A stretch of DNA of 64,000 nt from Paracoccaceae bacterium (lineage in GTDB: Bacteria; Pseudomonadota; Alphaproteobacteria; Rhodobacterales; Rhodobacteraceae), in contig JAPPHA010000039.1 of assembly GCA_028874915.1 (NCBI GenBank), forward strand, positions 1 to 64,000, given 5' to 3'. Position numbers and translations under genes: made by a program. Below, piece after piece: positions 1-8,607 of this stretch (positions are counted from its first letter, which is position 1; each line of letters opens with the position of its first letter). Under the pieces are notes generated by a model. It did not search any database. It saw nothing but the letters and a program-made list of their open reading frames with translations, and was not told the origin of the DNA.

Positions 1-777
1 TCTCGCGGGCGCGGGATCGTCAAGCCAGTGGTTAGGCAAGTATATAATCCCCAAACCATAGACCTTGACATCGACGCCCGACCCGTCAATCGCCGTCGCG
101 TCCTGGTCACGATTGAATGCCGATGTCGAACATCGGCTCGACCAACCCGATACGGGAACAGGATCGTCTTTCTGCCCAGCGGCAAAAGTGCCGCAATGTT
201 CAGGTCGCGACAGGCTTGTCGCCCGGTGCTGAACTCGATCGGTTGCCGGGTCGCGTCACAACTGAAGGTACCAACGCCCGGACGGTCTTCGGTGGCACCC
301 CATGAGCGAACGATCCGGAGCGTATTGACGGTCCGTCGGCATTTCTCTTAGGCAACGACCGTGACGCGGCAATCCGGGAACTTTTCTCGGTTGACACCTT
401 GCGCGGCGATTGGTCGCTGCTGCACGGAAGAGGCGGCCGCAGGCTTGATCGTTTTCGCGGCCGCATCGGGATCCCGGGGCCGGTCCCCGGATTCCAACCG
501 GACTCTCCCGATCCCGAAATTCGCGCCATCGTCCGGGCGCGCCGGCATGCAGGTTTCGATGCATGCCTGGCACTTCCGTGGGGTCCGCGGCTGGCCAAAT
601 GGTGGTCTACAGTCCATACAATACGTGGAATTTGCACCCTCCGGATCGCGGGCCCGGGCGAACGTGCAAACATGATCGAACGCGTCTGTCTCGGAGATTC
701 CGTATCAACTGCTGACATGCAAAAGGTGAAACGATGCGCAGTTCCCGGCGCGCAAGCGAGATCTGGAGGATCGACAG
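1..777. other. Unrecognised non-coding or decayed stretch
   Basis: No reading frame here on either strand has a composition or motif that I recognise, and the overlapping open frames are what high-G+C DNA produces by chance. On the minus strand around 60-150 a short stretch (GSGVDVKVYG) faintly resembles the catalytic region of IS5-type transposases, but it is too short to call. The stretch precedes the decayed phosphonoacetate hydrolase and is probably decayed sequence of the same age. Confidence 0.4.
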
Positions 778-1890
778 GTGACCGACACGCTGACCGTGAA
801 CGGCACCGACTACCAGTGGCCGGAGCGGCCCACCGTGGTGGTGCGCATCGACGGTGGAGACTCCGCCTACATTGAGCACGGCATGGCCGCCGGGAAGATC
901 CGCAACATCGCGTTCCGGATGCGTGACGGCTTCTACACCATGGCAGACGGAACGATTCCAAGTTTCACTTGCCCAAAATCAAGTCCATCGTCACCGGGCG
1001 TCCCGCGTCGGCACACGGCATCCAGGGCAACTGCTATCTGGACCTGGCGAAAAACGAACCCGTGGTTTTGACCGGGCCCAAACTGCTGCAGGTCAACTTG
1101 GTGATGAGTGCTTTCTCGCGCCACGGCGCACGGGTAGCCTCGGTCACGGCCAAGGACAAGCCCTGTCATCAGCTCCAGAAGGGTAGGGAGCTCTCCAACA
1201 GCTCCGCCAGCCTTTCCTCCCAGCACCCCGACCACTGCATGATGGATGAGAACGGAATTGAGGATTTCCCATACGTCGGTCAGCCGCTTCCGGACATGTA
1301 CTCCGCGGATCTCTCGCTTCTTGAGAAACGCTTCCCCGACACCCCGTACGTCTCGCGCCCCGGCTTCATCCAGCAGGCCTATGCAACGGGCCATCCCGAG
1401 GCCGACCGCTTCTACGCGGAAATGGATGCACGCTTTGGAAAGTTCGAAGAGATGGGCGCTATCGTGGCACTTACCGCTGACCACGGCATGAACGAGAAGA
1501 CGAACGACGACGGAACGCCTCCCGTAGTGTGATTGCAGAACATCCTCGACACCGAGTTTGGCGAAGGTACTAGCACTGTCATATGCCCGGTCACCGATGC
1601 CTTCGTGGATCACCTCGGGTCGCACGGCGGCTTTACTGCAACACTGGGATCCAGGTCGGGGGGTGATGGAGGCGATCACGGATGTGCCCGGCGTGGAGCG
1701 GGTGCTGCCGCGCGCGGACGTGGCGCAGACGAATGACCTGCCGGTCCGTCCCGAAGGCGACGTAGCGGTGTTCGGTGACTTGCGCACCGCTATCGGCACC
1801 CGCGAGATGGGATCAAGACCTTGGCGGGCTCTAGGGTCATCGGCAAGGCACCCACGGCAGCGTTCATGAGGCCGACTTAACGATTGTCGT
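778..1890 (+). pseudogene. phnA: Phosphonoacetate hydrolase, broken by two frameshifts and a stop
   Basis: The fragments together follow phosphonoacetate hydrolase, the alkaline-phosphatase-superfamily enzyme that cleaves the C-P bond of phosphonoacetate to acetate and phosphate. A GTG start at 778 follows TGGAGGA. The first frame runs VNGTDYQWPERPTVVVRIDG to about 965; the next frame carries SIVTGRPASAHGIQGNCY, VTAKDK and the metal-binding signature ALTADHGMN near 1470-1490. An in-frame TGA at 1530-1532 splits that frame, which continues with LQNILDTEFGEG. Near 1655 a further frameshift moves to ITDVPGVERVLPRADVA. A last short segment ends near 1890. No single frame can make a working enzyme. 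The disruptions could in principle be sequencing errors, but there are too many for that to be likely. Confidence 0.82.
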
Positions 1891-2567
1891 GAGCCGTCCG
1901 GTTAGCGATGAGTGCGGGCGCCGGGCCGAGAATGCGCAGCCGTAGAGCTATGAGGCCTCGACTACGCGTTCAATTACGGCGCAGGCGTCGTCTCAAGATC
2001 AACGAGCAAAACAACGGCAGGGAGGTTCGGCTCGCCGCCTCCGAGCCGTGCGGCCGGCACAGCCGTCCCTTCGGGGTACCGACCAGGTAATGCACCTGGG
2101 AATCTACGGCACGAAAAATAAGGTGACGGCTAGTGACATTCAGGATGACTGACCGGGGCTTCGAGGGGCGGAGCGCTTGGCAGCATTCCGATAGTGTCGC
2201 TGGGAGGGAAAGAGTAAGTCTGGTCTCCTCCCCAGTTCGGCAATGACGCCATGTGAAAACCCTGCACTTCTTTCAGCCCCTCCCCGATGGAGATTTCCCG
2301 GGCATGCCGTTCAAGCGACCGGCAGCCGCGGGTCATGCGGCGCTGCAAGCGACTCCGGCCGGTCGGAATAAACCTTTTGGCGCTCCAAGTCTTCGAACAT
2401 GCGGGAAAACCGTCGAGACAACAGAACAATATGATGATAGATGGCGACACGTGAGGAGCTCCTTGAAAGAGTTTAGGTATCTTCGCCTTGGAATCACGCG
2501 ACGCGTGTTTCAGGAATCCCTCCTAACAATAAAACCTCCTTGTCCGGAATCGGCGTAAAGAAGACCC
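1891..2567. other. Intergenic stretch without recognisable gene
   Basis: No convincing gene was found between the hydrolase pseudogene and the PhyH gene. Open frames on both strands around 2130-2560 show no known motif. The last 60 bases are more A+T-rich and probably contain the promoter and leader of the downstream dioxygenase gene. Confidence 0.4.
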
Positions 2568-3473
2568 ATGAACACCGATAACGCACCGCTCGCAACCGAT
2601 TTGGGCCGCAAGGCGCGCCTACTGATCGAGGACGGCTTCTGCGTCCTTGAGGACATGCTTGATGCAGGCACCCTCCGGCACACCCGCTCGGTCGCCATGA
2701 AGGCCGTTCGCGATCTGTCCGCGAAGCAGCGCGAGGCCACCCGCGCGCCAGGGACGTTAATCGACTCGGATAACCATCCGGGCCTGGCTGCGTGCATCGG
2801 CAACCCCAGGGCGTTGGCCGCGCTGGAGGCAATGGGTTTCGGTGGCAGCAAGTTTTGGAAAGCGGTCATAATCAGCAAACCCGGTCCCAGTCCGCGACTC
2901 TACTGGCACCAGGACTGCATGTGGTGGGACGATCCTCGCGCCTACGGCGATTACTCCCCGATGATCTTCCTGATGTACTATCTCGACGACACGTCGCGCG
3001 AAAACGGCTGCCTGCGGCTGCTGCCGGGTACCCACCGCAGGTGGCACCCGCTCCACGAGATGGGGGACGCGCACACGAAGGACATCAACCGGATGGACAA
3101 CGAGCACGACGCGCGCTTCGCCGACTTTCCGGGCGAGATCGACGTGCCGGTCCGGGCGGGAGACCTGGTGGTGGGAGACGCCCGGCTGTTTCACGCCACA
3201 CACGCAAACACGACCCGAGAGTTTCGGACGTTGATCACGATCTGGTTTCACCCGCTGTTCGACGACTTGCAGGAACTGACCAAGAGCTGGATCCATCATG
3301 CATTCCACCGCCGACACGCGCAGTGGCCGCTGGAGGCGTTGGACAAGATTCGGCCCTTGATCCCGGACTATCGGGGAACCGTCGAGCCACAGGACTTCAA
3401 TCGCCAGCCCGACCGGGTCAAGGTCAAGCAGACCTGGAGCCCGCCCGGGCAGCAGACGCGTGAAACTAACTAG
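2568..3473 (+). CDS. PhyH (phytanoyl-CoA dioxygenase) family protein
   Basis: This 301-residue protein is a member of the PhyH family of Fe(II)/2-oxoglutarate-dependent dioxygenases, cytoplasmic enzymes that hydroxylate a substrate while decarboxylating 2-oxoglutarate. The facial triad is visible: H114 and D116 in WHQDCMWW, and the distal histidine H209 in GDARLFHATH, followed by arginines (R217, R220) that could bind 2-oxoglutarate. LLPGTHRRWH around 151-160 is the usual family segment. The length is typical. It stands alone, downstream of a decayed phosphonate gene and upstream of a non-coding stretch, so the context does not reveal its substrate. PhyH members act on acyl-CoAs, ectoine, phosphonates and secondary metabolites; the neighbouring phosphonate pseudogene makes a phosphonate substrate possible but is weak evidence. 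The ATG follows an AAAGAAG leader. Confidence 0.85.
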   Translation: MNTDNAPLATDLGRKARLLIEDGFCVLEDMLDAGTLRHTRSVAMKAVRDLSAKQREATRAPGTLIDSDNHPGLAACIGNPRALAALEAMGFGGSKFWKAVIISKPGPSPRLYWHQDCMWWDDPRAYGDYSPMIFLMYYLDDTSRENGCLRLLPGTHRRWHPLHEMGDAHTKDINRMDNEHDARFADFPGEIDVPVRAGDLVVGDARLFHATHANTTREFRTLITIWFHPLFDDLQELTKSWIHHAFHRRHAQWPLEALDKIRPLIPDYRGTVEPQDFNRQPDRVKVKQTWSPPGQQTRETN

Positions 3474-3892
3474 TGTCTGCCTGACCCCACCCGTTTGACG
3501 ACGGCAATCGGCAATTTGGCCGGACTTGGGCTCCGGCCAGCGGGTGATTTCGCCCCAATTTGGGATGTTGGCGCCAGGCCGTCGGCGGGGTCTCTGCCTG
3601 TAACGCCGAAACCGGCGGCCTTGGGCACCATCAGCGCATAGGTGGCCATTCCCACTCCGGGCGGGTCACGAATAGACAGATGTTTCGGTAGCGCCGTCAG
3701 GCGGCGCCGAACGCAGTTCGGCGTCACGCCTTACCCTGCCGCCCCGGCATTACCGGGGTTTCAGCCAATGCAGACGAGGAATGGCGCGAACGGGACGGCG
3801 GCCTGCCCCGCCTGTTCACCGGTCGGCACCGTTCATCGGCGCGGGTTCTGCGCTGCGGATTGACATGGCGGAACTTGCTCGAGGGATCGAAT
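3474..3892. other. Intergenic stretch, nothing recognised
   Basis: About 420 bases lie between the ends of the convergent PhyH and ankyrin genes. I see no gene, RNA or clear terminator hairpin with a T run. Open frames here lack recognisable motifs. Confidence 0.4.
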
Positions 3893-4303
3893 TCACGGCG
3901 AACCCAGTTCACGAAGCAGCTCGACTACTCCTTCATAATCTCGGCGGTCGGGCAACTCGGCGTATTCCTCAAAGCCTCCCGAGGCGCCTTTGACGGCCAC
4001 CCGCATTCCGCTCTCGGGGTTGGCGCCACGCGAGATCAGCAACGCAATTAATTCCTTTCGCGCATAGACAACCGCATAGTCGAGCGGCGTCGCATCGCGG
4101 TCCCGATCCCGGAGGTCGAGATCCGCCCCATGGTTCAGAAGCGCCTCCACCGCTCCGCGCCTGTCCCGATAGATCGCCCAGTGAAGCGGCGGCGGCGTCT
4201 CGCCGGTGGAGTTGACGAAACTGGGCCGCATCGCCAGCAGGCGCTTGATTCGGTGGACGTCGTCGGCGTCGATCGCGTCATACACATCTCGCGAATGGGG
4301 CAT
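3893..4303 (-). CDS. Small ankyrin-repeat protein
   Basis: This 136-residue protein consists of about three ankyrin repeats, helix-turn-helix units that act as protein-binding surfaces. The repeat signatures are visible as DAIDADDVHRIKRLL, PPLHWAIYRDRRGAVEALLN followed by HGADLDLRDRDRDATPLDYA, and KELIALLISRGANPE. There is no signal peptide or membrane segment, so it is probably cytoplasmic. The ATG is supported by a strong ribosome site (GGAGGCGGAG) directly upstream. It stands alone, so its partner is unknown. A second, unrelated ankyrin gene sits near the other end of the window. Confidence 0.75.
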   Translation of the reverse strand: MPHSRDVYDAIDADDVHRIKRLLAMRPSFVNSTGETPPPLHWAIYRDRRGAVEALLNHGADLDLRDRDRDATPLDYAVVYARKELIALLISRGANPESGMRVAVKGASGGFEEYAELPDRRDYEGVVELLRELGSP

Positions 4304-4559
4304 CTCCGCCTCCGATCGGCATCATGCTTCCAAGATCAGCTTGCCCTGCCCGACGATCGATCGTCAAGAACGCTTTCGGACGGACAGGTGCGAACGGCAT
4401 TGAATTCCACCCCCGGAACCCGAACGGTCACCCCGAGTTTGGGTCCACGGCGCCTCGGAGGAATGCTTACCTGCTACCTTGGGCAGCGGTGTTGCAATAG
4501 TGTTGATACGCTATTTGAGAGAACCTGCGCCTCCGAAATAATTTCTTAATTACAGATGG

Positions 4560-4781
4560 TTATAATCTAGCAATGTTCTTGCTCGAATGTTCGAAAAGTT
4601 CAGAATCGATGTCCGAGATATTCATATCCTTTGACGTCAGCCTGCTTTGTACGTCGGCAAATTCCAGGAACAGTCGAAAGGTATCGCGGTAGCTTGCGAT
4701 CGTGTTCGAACTGGCCCCGAATTGGCTGATGAGCCGCTCTGCGAAGAACTTCTGCACCAGCGGCGCCAGTGGTGTCGGCAC
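4560..4781 (-). pseudogene. Tyrosine recombinase amino-terminal stub
   Basis: The first 50 or so residues match the amino-terminal SAM-like core-binding domain of phage-type integrases (LVQKFFAERLISQFGASS then NTIASYRDTFRLFLEFA). The frame then diverges and stops after 73 residues. No catalytic domain (R...HxxR...Y) follows on the minus strand, so only the DNA-binding start remains. The sequence upstream of the start, to about 5014, has no recognisable gene. The remnant shows that an integrative element or an integrase-type insertion sequence was once here. It is not functional. Confidence 0.65.
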
Positions 4782-5014
4782 GGTTTGGGTAATGACGCGC
4801 CTCCTGCTCCGAGGGTTCGCAAGCCATGTTCGCTCGCCATTGCAAGCAGCCCAGGCACGGCCTCGATGTCCCCAGTCGGCGGCAGTCCGTCGTTAGTACT
4901 GTATTGCACAGGTTTCCGCTGGTTACCGAACTCTATCATCGTGAATCGGCGTTTACAGGATTTCAGGATCAGCATAACATTCGCGAGTCTGCCGTATTCC
5001 AGCCTGGAACGACA

Positions 5015-7120
5015 ATGGCACTGCCACCGGACTACACTGAGCGGGTCTACGCCGGAATCCTCGGCAAGCTGATCGGTGTCTACCTCGGCCGCCCGTTCGA
5101 AGGCTGGACGTATGAGCGGATCATGCGCGAACTCGGCGAAATCGAATACTATGTCCACGATCGGTTGGGCGATCCGCTCGTCGTGACCGACGACGATGTC
5201 TCGGGAACATTCACCTTTGTCCGCGCCCTCGAAGGCTGTGCCCGTCCGGCTGAAATTTCCTCGGAATCGATCGGAAAGACCTGGCTGAACTACATCGTCG
5301 AGAGACGTGCCATCCTCTGTTGGGGCGGGTACGGCGTATACTCCGAACACACGGCATGGCTCAACCTGAAAAACGGCATCGCGGCACCGGAAAGCGGTTC
5401 GATCGAAACCAACGGGAAAACCATCGCAGAACAGATCGGCGCGCAGATTTTCATAGACGGATGGGCGATGGTCGCGCCGGGGAATCCGAAGCTTGCCGCA
5501 AGACTCGCGCGTGAAGCCGCCCGCGTCAGCCACGATGGAGAGGCCGTCCACGCGGCGATGCTCTGGGCAGCGATGGAGGCGAAGGCATTCCAGACAACGG
5601 ACATTGATACCCTGGTCGATACCGGATTGTCAGTCATTCCGGACGACTGCCGGGTCGCGCGACTTATCGCGGAGATCCGGGACTGGCACCAGACATACGC
5701 GGACTGGCGGGATACACGCAGGAAAATCGCGGAGTTCCACGGTTATGACAAGTATGCCGGGAATTGCCATGTGATGCCCAATCACGCGTTGATGATCATG
5801 GCCGTCCTGTACGCACCGGACGACTTCAGCCGCGCGCAGAAAATCGTGAACACCTCCGGCTGGGACACCGACTGCAATGCCGGGAATGTTGGCTGCCTCC
5901 TTGGACTCATGCACGGGCTTGACGGCCTGACCGCCGGACCGGACTGGCGCGGTCCGATCGCGGACCGCATGCTTGTTTCATCCGCGGATGGCGGCTTCGC
6001 GATCAACGATGCCGTAAGAATGGCGGGCTACATTGCCGGTCTCGGCCACGCGGTAGACGGAACACCGCCGCCCGCCGCACCCAAGGACGGCGCGCAGTTC
6101 CACTTCTCGCTGCCGGGGTCAACACAGGGATTTCGCATCGCCAGTGGGTCCGATCCATCCGCCGGTGCCACGGTCACCGGTGCAACCCATGACGGAAATC
6201 ACGTGCTGTCCGTCGATTTCGAATCTCTCGGACGTGACCGGCCCGTGGTGGTGACATCGCCTACCTTTGCACCCAGGGATGTCGTTCGCATGCGAACCTA
6301 CGAATTGATGGCATCGCCCCTCGTCTACCCCGGTCAGGTCCTGACGGCTGCCTTCGCCAGCGCCTCGGAGAATTCCGGAGAGATCACGGTCCGTTTGCTC
6401 ATTCGCCGATACGGGGAAGCGGACGGTCTCGTCGATGTCGGCGGGCCTGCAAGGACGTTGGGCCCAGGACAGTCCGGGGAGTTCTCTTGGATCCTCCCTG
6501 ATTGCGAGTCCCAGCCAATCGCCGAAGTCGGCTTCTCCGTCATGGCCACCGGGACGGATATCGGCGGCAGGATCCTGCTTGATCGCATGGGCTGGACCGG
6601 TATTCCCGATCTGGTCCTGCGCCCGCCAGACGAGAGTGGTGAATTCTGGCAGCGCGCGTGGGTGAATTCGGCTGACAATTTCAGGGGATACGAGGCCGGA
6701 ATCCGTATTTCCCAGGACCGCGGCGAGGGCCTGATCATCCAAGGGACGCAGCAATGGACGGACTACAGGGTTGACGCCGGCGTAACTGTTCACCTCGGCC
6801 GGTATGCCGGGTTGGCGGCTCGTGTTGGCGGGCTCCGCCGATTCTATGCCGCGCGGCTGTGTCGCGACGGGCAATTCCAGATTCTCCGTGTCCGCGACGA
6901 TGAGCGGACGGTTCTCGCCACGACAGGATTCCCGTGGTGCCTCGACCAAACCGTTCCCCTTTCCATGTCGCTGTGCGGCAGCCGCATTTCCGCCAGCGCC
7001 GGTGACACGGTTCTCACCACCGAAGATGGTACGGAATCCAGCATTGCCGCTGGCGGGATCGGTCTTCTCGTCGCCGACGGCTCGGTTTCGGTGGACAGGA
7101 TTCGCGTATCCCCGGCATAA
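5015..7120 (+). CDS. ADP-ribosylglycohydrolase family protein with long C-terminal extension
   Basis: The amino-terminal half (about residues 1-340 of 701) is an ADP-ribosylglycohydrolase (DraG/ARH) domain, a di-metal hydrolase fold that removes ADP-ribose from proteins or small molecules. Metal-binding elements are visible as VTDDDVSGTF (D59-D61) and GWDTDCNAGNVG near residue 283, the equivalent of the family GDTDT motif. The remaining 350 residues resemble no enzyme domain I recognise and look like beta-rich, possibly carbohydrate- or ligand-binding, modules (for example LVYPGQVLTAAFAS, and a segment like a laminin-G/DUF1080 domain near the end). The start at 5015 is chosen because the family begins directly before TERVYAGILGKLIGVYLG; longer forms reach into the decayed integrase region. 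No signal peptide is evident. The gene is single, and neighbours give no substrate. Confidence 0.82.
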   Translation: MALPPDYTERVYAGILGKLIGVYLGRPFEGWTYERIMRELGEIEYYVHDRLGDPLVVTDDDVSGTFTFVRALEGCARPAEISSESIGKTWLNYIVERRAILCWGGYGVYSEHTAWLNLKNGIAAPESGSIETNGKTIAEQIGAQIFIDGWAMVAPGNPKLAARLAREAARVSHDGEAVHAAMLWAAMEAKAFQTTDIDTLVDTGLSVIPDDCRVARLIAEIRDWHQTYADWRDTRRKIAEFHGYDKYAGNCHVMPNHALMIMAVLYAPDDFSRAQKIVNTSGWDTDCNAGNVGCLLGLMHGLDGLTAGPDWRGPIADRMLVSSADGGFAINDAVRMAGYIAGLGHAVDGTPPPAAPKDGAQFHFSLPGSTQGFRIASGSDPSAGATVTGATHDGNHVLSVDFESLGRDRPVVVTSPTFAPRDVVRMRTYELMASPLVYPGQVLTAAFASASENSGEITVRLLIRRYGEADGLVDVGGPARTLGPGQSGEFSWILPDCESQPIAEVGFSVMATGTDIGGRILLDRMGWTGIPDLVLRPPDESGEFWQRAWVNSADNFRGYEAGIRISQDRGEGLIIQGTQQWTDYRVDAGVTVHLGRYAGLAARVGGLRRFYAARLCRDGQFQILRVRDDERTVLATTGFPWCLDQTVPLSMSLCGSRISASAGDTVLTTEDGTESSIAAGGIGLLVADGSVSVDRIRVSPA

Positions 7121-7640
7121 CAGGTCAACGCGGTGGGCTACCCTCCATCCGGTGGGAAGCATTGTCCGTCCGCACGCCCGCCCTACCACCGTAACGCGCG
7201 GCGTGGGCCGTCAGTCCCTGCCTGCCGGAGGTTGCGGTGCACGGCGGGTATCCCGGCGGGTTCGTGCGTCCATTGCGCGCGGCCACTCCCCGGTGGCTGA
7301 TACCGGCCATCAGTGCGGACGGCGCGTCCCAAGGCGGAATTCTCCTCTGAACTCGGAACCGTTTGCCTGCCGGGTTGACGACAGATGGGCCGTGCCTCGA
7401 AACGCGACCTGAAAGTTGCTCGCCTGATCTTGCAGATCTCTACGCTGTCGTTGACGCCAACTGCGCCCGCGACTGCCGGCCTGCGCGAAACTCGCGGCAA
7501 CCGGGTTATCAGAGGACCCGGTTCCCATCAGGCCAGGACACACGCGGTCGGTGGTTGGCGGGGGCTGGACCGCGCGAGGCGTCACGACTGACGGGCCTTA
7601 GCCCGGACACCTTCGTCACCGGTCTGATGACGATGTCGTT
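7121..7640. other. Intergenic stretch, nothing recognised
   Basis: About 520 bases lie between the ends of the convergent ADP-ribosylglycohydrolase and truA genes. Open frames on both strands have proline- and arginine-rich compositions typical of shadow frames, and no motif is recognised. Confidence 0.4.
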
Positions 7641-8411
7641 TTAACCGTCGAAGATCTCCGGCTGGTAACGGACCCTTGCGAGGCACAGCCCGTTGGCCGG
7701 GGCGACGGGTCCGCAGGCACTCCTTTCACGTGCGTCGAGAGCCTCGCCAACCTGTTCCGGTGGCCACGCGCCGGCACCGACCCGCTCAAGGGTTCCCACG
7801 ATACTTCGCACCTGTCGATGCAGAAAGCTCCGCGCCCGGGCGTGAATCCGGTACCCGGTCCCGCCCGCCGTCGGGTGGGCCACAATGTCCAACGCGTCCA
7901 GGGTCCGGATCGGTGACTGTGCCTGACAGAGGCTTGAGCGGAACGTCGTAAAGTCGTGCCGTCCAACGAGAAAGGCGCAGGCCTGGCGCATGGCGTCGAC
8001 GTCAAGTCCGTGACCGATGCGCCAGGCGCGTCGGCGGTCCAGGGCGAGCGGCGCGCGCCGTTGGACGATCCTGTAAACATATTGGCGCTCGATGGCCGAA
8101 AAGCGTGCGTGAAAACTGTCGGCCACTCGAGCGGCCGCGGTGATCGCCACCGGATGCGGACGCAGGTGATGGTTGATGGCGTCCGAGAGACGGACAGGAT
8201 CCCACTCCCGCACCAGGTCGCAGTGCGCAACCTGTCCGGTAGCGTGAACGCCGGAGTCGGTTCGCCCGGCCGCGCTGATCCCCGGGCAATCCGGATCCAA
8301 CTCACGGACCGCCGCCTCGATTGTTTTCTGGATGGTGGGTTGGTTCGGCTGCGCCTGCCATCCGGAGAAGGGTGCGCCAAAATACTCGACTCGAAACGCG
8401 TAGCGGGGCAT
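7641..8411 (-). CDS. truA: tRNA pseudouridine(38-40) synthase TruA
   Basis: TruA converts uridines 38-40 in the anticodon arm of many tRNAs to pseudouridine. The 256-residue protein has the family start [19 protein letters not shown] and the catalytic aspartate D52 in [16 protein letters not shown]. The downstream segments [26 protein letters not shown] and [16 protein letters not shown] are all conserved. The start at 8411 is chosen because TruA homologues begin at this MPRYAF, although the frame is open further upstream; a GGAG lies just before it. It is divergent from ileS, with 196 bases between the starts. The usual alphaproteobacterial partners fmt and def are not adjacent here. Confidence 0.95.
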   Translation of the reverse strand: MPRYAFRVEYFGAPFSGWQAQPNQPTIQKTIEAAVRELDPDCPGISAAGRTDSGVHATGQVAHCDLVREWDPVRLSDAINHHLRPHPVAITAAARVADSFHARFSAIERQYVYRIVQRRAPLALDRRRAWRIGHGLDVDAMRQACAFLVGRHDFTTFRSSLCQAQSPIRTLDALDIVAHPTAGGTGYRIHARARSFLHRQVRSIVGTLERVGAGAWPPEQVGEALDARERSACGPVAPANGLCLARVRYQPEIFDG

Positions 8412-8607
8412 GGCTCCGCGATAGGGACGAATCTTCAACTTGCCAAGAGCGCCGATATTGGCCGGTCGGGTTCCGGGCGAAAGCGTCACGTCCGCTCGCG
8501 GGTCAGTCTGGACGGTGAGTCGGGCGGCGGCTATAAGCCGCCGGTCGTTTGCGGTACCGGACGTATTCCCCGAAGGGTCCTGACCGGGAGGGGAGCCCGC
8601 AGATAGA

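Noticed and set aside
60-150. Possible IS5-type transposase piece on the minus strand
   Set aside because: The match is about ten residues, in a frame that loses similarity on both sides. It is too weak to annotate as an insertion sequence.
1530-1532. In-frame TGA codons (1530, 17057, 63934) as a sign that TGA is read as an amino acid
   Set aside because: TGA is used as the normal end of intact genes in this window (fsa, hisC, tyrA, priA, gene 1 of the ATPase operon), and the other interrupted genes carry TAA or TAG. Pseudogene decay explains all of them.
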